The notes beneath the pieces were generated by a model. It was not told the DNA's origin. It searched no databases and worked only from the letters and a program-made list of their open reading frames with translations. Below, piece by piece: positions 17,126 through 24,555 of a stretch of DNA of 64,000 nt. How positions within the stretch are numbered: position 1 is the first letter of the stretch; every line of letters begins with the position of its first letter. A program made the position numbers and the translations under genes. The stretch is from CAYLYU01 sp964501925. GTDB lineage: Bacteria > Pseudomonadota > Zetaproteobacteria > Mariprofundales > Mariprofundaceae. The stretch covers positions 38,114-102,113 of the forward strand of contig CAZCTM010000005.1 in NCBI GenBank assembly GCA_964501925.1. The letters are read 5' to 3'.

Positions 17126-18973
17126 CTATCCGAGCTGATCCAGATCCCGGACCGCCCCCCGATCCGCCGATGTGGCCATGGCCGCATAGGCCTGGAGGGC
17201 CTTTGACACCGTCCGCTCCCGGTGAAGCGGCCTCCAGGCGGCGTTACCCCTTGCCTCCATCGCCTTTCTCCGTTCAAGTAACACATCATCTTTAATGTCC
17301 AGGTGAATGGTTCTATTAGGTATATCGATATCAATTGAATCGTTTTCCTCAACGAGCGCGATGGCTCCACCCTCCGCCGCCTCGGGGGAGACATGGCCGA
17401 TGGAAAGCCCGGATGTGCCGCCGGAAAAGCGTCCGTCCGTAAGCAGGGCACAGACCTTACCCAGTCCCATGGATTTCAGATAGGAGGTCGGATACAGCAT
17501 TTCCTGCATGCCCGGCCCTCCTTTCGGGCCCTCATAGCGAATGACAATGATATCGCCTTCAGCGATCTTTCCGCTCAGGATGGCGGCGACCGCCTCCTCC
17601 TGGCTCTCAAACACCCGCGCGCGCCCCCGGAACCTCCATATCGATGGATCAACCCCTGCTGTCTTCACGATGCAACCGCGCTCGGCGATATTGCCATAAA
17701 GCACAGCAAGCCCTCCCTCCTGTGAATAGGCATGCTGATAATCCCGGATACAGCCATTGCAGCGATCCGTATCAAGTGACTTCCAGCGTTCCGACTGACT
17801 AAATGCCTTCAGGGACGGCACGCCGCCGGGTGCGGCCAGAAACAGCCTTCTGGCTTCCTCGTTGGCCTCGTCCATGATGTCCCAGTCTTCCAGGGCCTTG
17901 CCCATGGTCTTGCTGTGAACGGTCGGCAGATCGGTGTGGATCAGGCCCGCGCGATTCAACTCCGAAAGGATACCCATGATGCCGCCCGCCCTGTGCACAT
18001 CCTCCATGTGATACGTCTGCGTGGAAGGTGCCACCTTGCAAAGATTGGGGACCCGGCGGGAAAGGCGATCGATGTCCGCCATGGTAAAATCCACGTCCGC
18101 CTCCTGCGCGCAGGCCAGTATGTGGAGCACGGTATTGGTGGATCCGCCCATGGCGATATCAAGCGCCATGGCGTTCTCAAAGGCCTCAAAAGTGGCAATG
18201 GAACGCGGCAGCACGCTCTCATCATCCTGTTCATAGTATCGCCTGGCCAGTTCCACCGACAGACGACCGGCCTTCAGGAAAAGCCCCTTTCGATCAGCAT
18301 GGGTGGCCACAAGTGAACCGTTTCCGGGAAGGGCCAGACCGAGCGCCTCGGCAAGGCAGTTCATGGAATTGGCCGTAAACATCCCCGAACAGGATCCGCA
18401 CGTCGGGCAGGCCGATCGTTCCACCGCCGCCACATCCTCATCCGACTCCTCCGGATCGGCCGCCATCACCATGGCATCCACCAGATCCAGATGCAGCTCC
18501 CGGTTGTGCAGGGTGATCTTGCCGGCCTCCATGGGACCACCGGAGACAAACACGGCCGGGATGTTGAGCCTGAGGGCCGCCATCAGCATGCCCGGCGTGA
18601 TCTTGTCACAGTTGGAGATGCAGACCAGCGCATCGGCGCAATGCGCATTCACCATGTATTCAACCGAATCAGCAATGAGATCACGGGAAGGCAGGGAGTA
18701 CAGCATGCCTCCATGGCCCATGGCGATGCCGTCGTCGATGGCAATGGTATGAAACTCCCTGGCCACCCCGCCGGCCTTTTCGATCTCACGGGCCACCATC
18801 TGCCCCAGGTCCTTCAGGTGGACGTGACCCGGCACAAATTGGGTAAATGAATTGGCGATGGCGATGATCGGTTTGCCAAAATCGTCATCCTTCATGCCCG
18901 TCGCCCGCCAGAGGGCGCGTGCCCCGGCCATGTTTCGGCCATGGGTTGTGGTTCTGGAACGATATGCAGGCAT
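17126..18973 (-). CDS. ilvD: Dihydroxy-acid dehydratase
   Basis: Iron-sulfur enzyme of about 615 residues for the third step of valine/isoleucine (and pantothenate) synthesis: dehydration of dihydroxy acids to 2-keto acids. Visible are GHVHLKDLGQ, the first cluster Cys motif VCISNCDKITPGM (about 120-130), the second CPTCGSCSGMFTANSMNCL (about 195), the Ser/Gly block TDGRFSGGTSGLSIGHVSPEA (about 520) and a final LERRKAMEARG region. I place the start at an ATG with GGGAGTG six bases upstream. An in-frame ATG 18 bases earlier is possible. It is divergent from nadA. Confidence 0.96.
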   Translation of the reverse strand: MPAYRSRTTTHGRNMAGARALWRATGMKDDDFGKPIIAIANSFTQFVPGHVHLKDLGQMVAREIEKAGGVAREFHTIAIDDGIAMGHGGMLYSLPSRDLIADSVEYMVNAHCADALVCISNCDKITPGMLMAALRLNIPAVFVSGGPMEAGKITLHNRELHLDLVDAMVMAADPEESDEDVAAVERSACPTCGSCSGMFTANSMNCLAEALGLALPGNGSLVATHADRKGLFLKAGRLSVELARRYYEQDDESVLPRSIATFEAFENAMALDIAMGGSTNTVLHILACAQEADVDFTMADIDRLSRRVPNLCKVAPSTQTYHMEDVHRAGGIMGILSELNRAGLIHTDLPTVHSKTMGKALEDWDIMDEANEEARRLFLAAPGGVPSLKAFSQSERWKSLDTDRCNGCIRDYQHAYSQEGGLAVLYGNIAERGCIVKTAGVDPSIWRFRGRARVFESQEEAVAAILSGKIAEGDIIVIRYEGPKGGPGMQEMLYPTSYLKSMGLGKVCALLTDGRFSGGTSGLSIGHVSPEAAEGGAIALVEENDSIDIDIPNRTIHLDIKDDVLLERRKAMEARGNAAWRPLHRERTVSKALQAYAAMATSADRGAVRDLDQLG

Positions 18974-19081
18974 AGACACTCCCGTTTTCATGACTCGTCA
19001 TTCAGTCTGAGACCGTCAGGAAGAATAGCCACATTTTATTTCGTTTGACATGCGAAATGCAGCTTCGGACACTATAGCTCT

Positions 19082-20170
19082 ATGAATGCCCTGCCACTGG
19101 TACAAATGCTCTATCAACGTCCCGAAGAGGACATCCTTGACCGGATCGGGCGGCTGCGCGCCGAACTGGGGGATCGACTCCTCATCCTCGCCCATCACTA
19201 TCAGCGCGAAGAGGTCTATGCCTTTGCAGACCGGACGGGTGATTCCCTGAAGCTGGCGCAGCAGGCCGCCGGAACCGACGCCCCTTTCATCATCTTCTGC
19301 GGTGTACACTTCATGGCCGAAACAGCGGATATCCTGACCGGCGATCAGCAGGCCGTCATTCTCCCCGATCCCGCTGCGGGCTGCTCCATGGCCGACATGG
19401 CCGACCTGCCTCATGTCAGCCAGGCATGGGAAGAGATCGGAACGATTGTCGACGTTGAAGAAGGCGTCACACCCGTCACCTACATCAACTCGACCGCGGC
19501 ACTCAAGGCATTCTGCGGGCGACATGGCGGCATTGTCTGCACCTCGTCCAACGCCCGACAGATCCTTGAATGGTCATGGCAGAGGCGCGACAAGGTCCTG
19601 TTCTTCCCCGACCAGCATCTGGGCCGCAATACCGCCCTGCGCATGGGCCTCGCCGATGAGGACATGATTGTCTGGAAACCGGGGGTGCCGCTGGGTGGCA
19701 ACTCGCCTGAGGCCATCCGGAAGGCGCGACTCCTGCTCTGGGACGGCTTCTGTTCCGTGCATCAGATCTTTCAGGCGGCGCATGTGATCAGCATGCGCAA
19801 ACAGCATCCGGGTATCGAGGTGCTCGCCCACCCGGAGTGCTGCCGCGAGGTCTGCGACCTGGCCGACATGGTGGGCTCAACGGAAAGCATCATCCGGTAT
19901 GTCGAGGCAGCCCCCGCCGGGCAGTCCTTCGCCATTGGCACCGAACTCAACCTGGTCAACCGGCTGCGCCTGCGTTTTCCTGACAAACCCATCTATTTTC
20001 TTTCCCCGACGGTCTGCATGTGCTCCACCATGTTCCGTACCGATCCCCAGCACCTGTGCGCCTCCCTTGAGGCCCTGTCGGATGGTCGCGTGGAAAACCG
20101 GATCAGGGTTCCTCAGGAGGACAAACACCTTGCAAAGATCGCACTTGACCGGATGCTGGAACTTGCCTAA
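19082..20170 (+). CDS. nadA: Quinolinate synthase A
   Basis: A 362-residue [4Fe-4S] enzyme that condenses iminoaspartate with DHAP to quinolinate in NAD synthesis. Family landmarks include ILAHHYQREEVYAFAD, the first cluster Cys in IIFCGVHFMAETADIL (about 80), GCSMADMAD, VCTSSNA (about 158), FFPDQHLGRN, the second Cys in AHPECCREVCDLAD (about 245), GTELNLVNRLRL and the third Cys in TVCMCSTMFR (about 322). The spacing is that of NadA. A TTGACA box stands about 35 bases before the ATG in the gap with ilvD, but the matching -10 is poor. Confidence 0.96.
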   Translation: MNALPLVQMLYQRPEEDILDRIGRLRAELGDRLLILAHHYQREEVYAFADRTGDSLKLAQQAAGTDAPFIIFCGVHFMAETADILTGDQQAVILPDPAAGCSMADMADLPHVSQAWEEIGTIVDVEEGVTPVTYINSTAALKAFCGRHGGIVCTSSNARQILEWSWQRRDKVLFFPDQHLGRNTALRMGLADEDMIVWKPGVPLGGNSPEAIRKARLLLWDGFCSVHQIFQAAHVISMRKQHPGIEVLAHPECCREVCDLADMVGSTESIIRYVEAAPAGQSFAIGTELNLVNRLRLRFPDKPIYFLSPTVCMCSTMFRTDPQHLCASLEALSDGRVENRIRVPQEDKHLAKIALDRMLELA

Positions 20171-21602
20171 ACGGATCGCATTCTGGATCGCGGCCCTGGT
20201 CATGCTGCTGCCGTCCCCCATATGGGCGGCTGACGGCATCGACCAGCTCCGGCAGGAAATCCGCGCTTTTCTCAACAGCCCGGAACATGAGTTTGCACCC
20301 GAAACCGCGGAAAAGGCCCAGGCCTACCTGGGAGCTGCCATGCTCGCCCGGGAAAAGCACGATGAGGAAAATGTTCACCAGAGTCTTGAGGCCGCCAGGC
20401 GGACGCTTTCGGAGGCAAGACGCCTGGCTTCCGATTTCCGGAAAAAGAACAGCGAACTTCTGAAGCTCCGGGCTGCCGCCCGCGAGGCTGCAGACAGTCC
20501 GAACGACCCGGCCCTGCAGGCGGCGGAACAAAACCTGAAGAAAATGATTCAGGCGACCGAGAAGGGCCTGTTCAATCAGAGCGAACAATTCAAGCAAAAG
20601 GCCACCAGAGCCTATCGTGACATCATCGATCGCCGCCTGCCGGCGCTGGTTGAGGAGACCGGAAAGCTGATTTCAAGGGCGGCGGCCGCGGGCGCCAAGA
20701 AGTATGCGCCCCGGACCTACCAGGGCGCCAAGCAGTGGCTGAGCGAGGCCAGTGCCTATGTGGACGGCATCAGCCGCAAGGTGCCGGACCATCCACGCAG
20801 GGGAATCCGGCTTGCAACCGCGGCACGCGAGCTCGCCCTTCAGGTCAAGCAGTGGCGAAAGCATGCCGGCAGTCATGAGCAGCTTGTCCTGAAAGGCAGG
20901 AAGGAGCGCCTGCGACTCGCCAGCAAGCTGGGCCTGGATGTTCATCCCGATGACCCAACCGCAGATATCTCCCTTGAGGCCATCCTGGCCGAAATCGACA
21001 AGAGACAGGCCAGGCAGAAGACATACGCCCTCGAGGTCGAAAAGGTAAGGGAACAGTGCCAGAGGGAACTGGAGAAGAAACTGGCCGAACAGCGTGAGAC
21101 GCTTCTCAGCCGGCAGCAGGAGCGGCTCAGCAGCCTCAAGGATGCCTTCCGGGCCAAGCTCGAGCGCGAGACCTTTGAAAAGAAACGTCAGCAACGTCTG
21201 AGAAAGATCTTCAGGAAAGGGGACGTGGACATCTACTACAACCTGGATGGCTCCATCCTGATCCGCCTCTCGCGCCTGAAGTTCGCGCCGGGGAGAAGCA
21301 GCATCGACAAGAAATACTACGACCTGCTGGCCCGGCTGAAGGAGGCGCTGGAGATCTATGGCGACAGGAACGTCAACATCGAGGGCCATACGGACAACAA
21401 GGGCGAGGCCAAGCCGAATCAGGTGCTGTCGCTCAAGCGGGCGGAATCCGTTCGCGACTACCTTATATCCGCGGGAGTGGAGGCAGGCCGGCTTAAGGCC
21501 CTTGGCTATGGTGAGGTGCGTCCGATTGCCAGCAACGATTATGAAAAGGGACGCGCCATGAATCGTCGAATCGATGTCATCATCCTCCCTCCCAATGGCT
21601 GA
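20163..21602 (+). CDS. OmpA-family envelope protein with N-terminal DUF4398-like and coiled-coil region
   Basis: About 479 residues from a TTG at 20163, which overlaps the nadA end by 8 bases and gives an immediate signal peptide (PKRIAFWIAALVMLLPSPIWA). Residues 25-110 are Ala/Glu/Lys-rich helices of the DUF4398 sort (AYLGAAMLAREKHDEENVHQSLEAA), and 280-350 form a coiled coil (REQCQRELEKKLAEQRETLL). The C-terminal 120 residues are an OmpA/Pal-like peptidoglycan-binding domain with NIEGHTDNKGEAKPNQVLSLKRA and GYGEVRPIASNDYEKGRAMNRRIDV. It probably tethers the outer membrane to the wall. The role of the long helical part is unknown. Confidence 0.8.
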   Translation: MPKRIAFWIAALVMLLPSPIWAADGIDQLRQEIRAFLNSPEHEFAPETAEKAQAYLGAAMLAREKHDEENVHQSLEAARRTLSEARRLASDFRKKNSELLKLRAAAREAADSPNDPALQAAEQNLKKMIQATEKGLFNQSEQFKQKATRAYRDIIDRRLPALVEETGKLISRAAAAGAKKYAPRTYQGAKQWLSEASAYVDGISRKVPDHPRRGIRLATAARELALQVKQWRKHAGSHEQLVLKGRKERLRLASKLGLDVHPDDPTADISLEAILAEIDKRQARQKTYALEVEKVREQCQRELEKKLAEQRETLLSRQQERLSSLKDAFRAKLERETFEKKRQQRLRKIFRKGDVDIYYNLDGSILIRLSRLKFAPGRSSIDKKYYDLLARLKEALEIYGDRNVNIEGHTDNKGEAKPNQVLSLKRAESVRDYLISAGVEAGRLKALGYGEVRPIASNDYEKGRAMNRRIDVIILPPNG

Positions 21603-22671
21603 TTCCGTAAGCCGCGAACCCTTCTACGACCTGCCGGAGGACATCCGGCCGGCAGCCCTGAATCTGATGAAACACCTCGAGGGGGAACATCCCTTCCGCA
21701 AGGCGGTACTCGGAGAAACACTCCGACTCATCCTCGGGGATCACAGTGCCGCCGACCTGAAGTTCATGTCCCGCCTCATCCACGAAATGCGCAAGGGTCT
21801 GGAGGTGTTTCACCCCTATCAGAACATCCGTAAGGTGGGCGTCTTCGGCTCGGCGCGAACGCCCATTGGTCACCCGCGCTACATTCAGGTCCGGGAATGT
21901 GCGCGCAGGCTGAAGGAGAAGGGCATGATGATCGTGACCGGCGGCGGTGGCGGCCTGATGCAGGCGGCCAACGAAGGCGCCGGCCGGGATTATTCATTCG
22001 GGATCAACATCAATCTGCCACTGGAGCAGAAACCCAATCCGATTGTCGATGGCTCCCCCTGCCACTTCTATTGCCAGTATTTCTTTACCCGCAAGCTCTT
22101 CTTTCTCAAGGAAAGCGACGCCCTTCTGCTGGCAGCCGGCGGGTTTGGCACGCTGGATGAAACGTTCGAGGCGCTTACCCTCCTGCAGACGGGCCGCAAC
22201 CCGCCCATTCCCGTCGTGCTTCTTGAGGCGCCGGGCGACGATTACTGGGGCCCTTTCCTCAACTCATGGATGCGCAGACTCGTAAATGACCGCCTGATCA
22301 ATCCGGGCGACAGCCACTTCCTTTTTCATACCGACAGCATTGATGAAGCCGTCCGGCATATCACCAGTTTCTATCTTAACTACCACAGCTTCCGCTATGT
22401 CGGTGAATGGGTACTGCTGCGAATCCTGCGACCCCTGTCGCAAGACGCCCTGGATCAGCTCAACGCCGAATTCAGCGATGTGCTTGAGAAAGGCCGGATC
22501 GAGCAGTTGTTTCACTGGCCAAGACATGACGATCCGGAGTACTGGGAGTTGCCAAGGCTGCGCATGTACCTGGACCGTTCCCGCATGAATGCGCTGCCGC
22601 AGATCATTCAGCGCATCAACGCCCTTTGCAAGCAGGAGATCGGAGAACCGGAGCGGGTAAGCCAGCGCTGA
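21595..22671 (+). CDS. LOG-family protein (Rossmann-fold nucleotide-binding, TIGR00730-like)
   Basis: About 358 residues. The LOG signature is present as VTGGGGGLMQAANEGA (about 120-135) and LLAAGGFGTLDETFEAL (about 182-198), the second a variant of PGGxGTxxE with Ala replacing Pro. Proteins of this family cleave the ribosyl bond of nucleoside 5'-monophosphates or sense nucleotides. The extra N-terminal 70 and C-terminal 100 residues make it longer than the 190-residue cytokinin-type LOGs, closer to the PpnN size class. The ATG at 21595 overlaps the OmpA-like stop by 8 bases, so both genes share a message. Confidence 0.82.
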   Translation: MADSVSREPFYDLPEDIRPAALNLMKHLEGEHPFRKAVLGETLRLILGDHSAADLKFMSRLIHEMRKGLEVFHPYQNIRKVGVFGSARTPIGHPRYIQVRECARRLKEKGMMIVTGGGGGLMQAANEGAGRDYSFGININLPLEQKPNPIVDGSPCHFYCQYFFTRKLFFLKESDALLLAAGGFGTLDETFEALTLLQTGRNPPIPVVLLEAPGDDYWGPFLNSWMRRLVNDRLINPGDSHFLFHTDSIDEAVRHITSFYLNYHSFRYVGEWVLLRILRPLSQDALDQLNAEFSDVLEKGRIEQLFHWPRHDDPEYWELPRLRMYLDRSRMNALPQIIQRINALCKQEIGEPERVSQR

Positions 22672-22692
22672 CCATCCCCGGGCCTTCCTGAT

Positions 22693-24411
22693 CTATTCGG
22701 GTGGCGCCCCCAGCTTTTTGATCTTCCCCTGATCCAGAAACCAGCGATCGAACCACTGCAGATGCATGCGTACGAACAGTGAGGCAATGATGGGCCCCAG
22801 TGTGCGGGTAAGAAAGTGGACGGCGATCTGGGAAGGATTGCGCAGGAAACGCAGGACCTTGAACATGCGGCTGAGCGCGGGGCTCGCAAAACCGATGGCG
22901 AAGAGGCCTGCAAGCAGCAGAAGGCCGCCGAGCGTGAAGGTGACGGAGAAAAACCCGAACCGGTAAAGCAGATAAACCAGGAACAGCCCGATAGCTGCAA
23001 GGGCGCTACCGGCGGCCCAGGCGCGGGGATCCCAGAGCCGGAACACCTTGAAGAAGCGCTCGTGAGCGACCTCCATCTGTCTGAGGTAACTGCCCTTCGG
23101 CTCTGCCCGCAACCAGGGTTCGATGCGCAGGAATTCCCAGTCTTTTTTATCTCCCCTGCCGCCCATGAAATCCACCTGCGTGGCCTCGAATCCGGTCATC
23201 CGGTAACCATCGGCCATCAGGGAATACGCCTCAACCTCCGTAAATGAATCCAGGTCGGTTCGGACATGCGCGAGAAGCCTCTGCATCTTCTGATTCACGC
23301 CGAATTCTGCCGTGTCGCCTCTCACTTCCGGAGGTGGGCAGGCCGTCCTGTCCGCAGCCTGGTTATTCTTTGTGATGTAACAGGCATGATCAGGCGGAAC
23401 ATCCTTCAGCAGATGGAGAAGGGCAAATTTCTTCCCGCCCTCCATCACCCGGAGCAACTGTTCCTCGCGTACCCGGTCCATGAGAATGTCGGTGGTCCGG
23501 CCGGGAATGGAAAAGGTGCTGGTTGGAGGATCATCCTCATCCGCCATCTGGCCCGTGGCATCGCTGATGATGAGTTCTGTACAATTCCTGTCCAGAAGCC
23601 CTTCAATCCCGAGATTGTCATGCACCCCGCCATCGACCAGCTGGACGCGAATCCCCTTCTCGTACATGTCGCTGACGGCCAGGGGATGGAACAGTCCGGG
23701 CACGCAGGCGGATGCGGCCACGGCATGGCCGAGCGGAAAGTCCTGCTGAACCGGGGTGACATCATCATAGGAATCCGGGCGGCAGAGCCGCATGTTCTTG
23801 TCGGCCACCCATGCCTTGTTCCCCGAGCGGGGCGGCTCGCCCATCCGTGAGGCCTCGAAGCGCCAGTTGTGGCCGGTATTCAGGCTTGTGGCATTGATGA
23901 GAAGGATGGGAACCTTCGCCTTGCGTCCTTCATTGCCCTTCCCGGGATGAAATCCCTTGTCCTGGCTGCCGTCCTCGAGCCTGGGCTGGATCTTCAGATG
24001 CCGCATCTCGATGGGGCCATCCATACCCACGACCGGCCGATAGAAGGTCTCCTCGTAAATCTCCGCCAGGCGGTCGCTGCGCGAATAGTCGTCCCTGAAC
24101 ATGCGCATGTTCTTGCTGACATCGAGAAAGGTGCGCATACGGATATTGGTCTGCACGCCCGCAAGGAAGTCCCTTTCCATCATTTTCACCTTCTCAATGT
24201 AGTCCTCGTCACGAATGTCCCCGTCCGGCTTTTCCTCGAGCAGGTTCCTGACATGCAGGTAATAGAGCGCGCCGATGATGGAGCCGCCGGATACCGTGGA
24301 TATGACCTCGATATGACGCAGTACCCCCCTCTCGGCCAGGGCGGCGAGAACACCGATGTGAAAGAAGGAGGCGCGAAAACCACCCCCCGACAGAGCCAGT
24401 CCCAGTTTCAT
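22693..24411 (-). CDS. Patatin-like phospholipase with C-terminal membrane spans
   Basis: Protein of 572 residues. The oxyanion loop SGGGFRASF is at residues 8-16, the nucleophile Ser41 in STVSGGSIIGALYY (Thr replaces the first Gly of GxSxG, as in many bacterial relatives), and the catalytic Asp in LVDGGVHDNLGIEGLLDR (about 270). An Asp/Ser dyad lipase acting on membrane phospholipid is expected. Two or three hydrophobic segments at about 475-545 would anchor it in the inner membrane. A GGGAGGGG ribosome site precedes the ATG. It lies 144 bases downstream of the large membrane protein gene on the same strand, so the two probably form an operon. Confidence 0.87.
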   Translation of the reverse strand: MKLGLALSGGGFRASFFHIGVLAALAERGVLRHIEVISTVSGGSIIGALYYLHVRNLLEEKPDGDIRDEDYIEKVKMMERDFLAGVQTNIRMRTFLDVSKNMRMFRDDYSRSDRLAEIYEETFYRPVVGMDGPIEMRHLKIQPRLEDGSQDKGFHPGKGNEGRKAKVPILLINATSLNTGHNWRFEASRMGEPPRSGNKAWVADKNMRLCRPDSYDDVTPVQQDFPLGHAVAASACVPGLFHPLAVSDMYEKGIRVQLVDGGVHDNLGIEGLLDRNCTELIISDATGQMADEDDPPTSTFSIPGRTTDILMDRVREEQLLRVMEGGKKFALLHLLKDVPPDHACYITKNNQAADRTACPPPEVRGDTAEFGVNQKMQRLLAHVRTDLDSFTEVEAYSLMADGYRMTGFEATQVDFMGGRGDKKDWEFLRIEPWLRAEPKGSYLRQMEVAHERFFKVFRLWDPRAWAAGSALAAIGLFLVYLLYRFGFFSVTFTLGGLLLLAGLFAIGFASPALSRMFKVLRFLRNPSQIAVHFLTRTLGPIIASLFVRMHLQWFDRWFLDQGKIKKLGAPPE

Positions 24412-24555
24412 TTCCCCTCCCGTCAGGTCCAGTTCAAGCCTAGTACAGGCCGGACCGCATCACAATTGCCGATCTTTCGCAAGGAAGGCTGCAACAACCC
24501 CTGTTTGCAGCGTTCAGAAATAAGACGGCAACAGAGCTGCCGATCGGGACAAAGA

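Noticed and set aside
19045..19078. Promoter for nadA built from TTGACA and TATAGC
   Set aside because: The spacing is 22 bases and the start point would fall inside the gene. Only the -35 box is good.
22693..24411. CBASS patatin effector CapV
   Set aside because: No cyclase (CD-NTase), Cap2 or Cap3 gene is near, and the protein has C-terminal membrane spans not typical of CapV.
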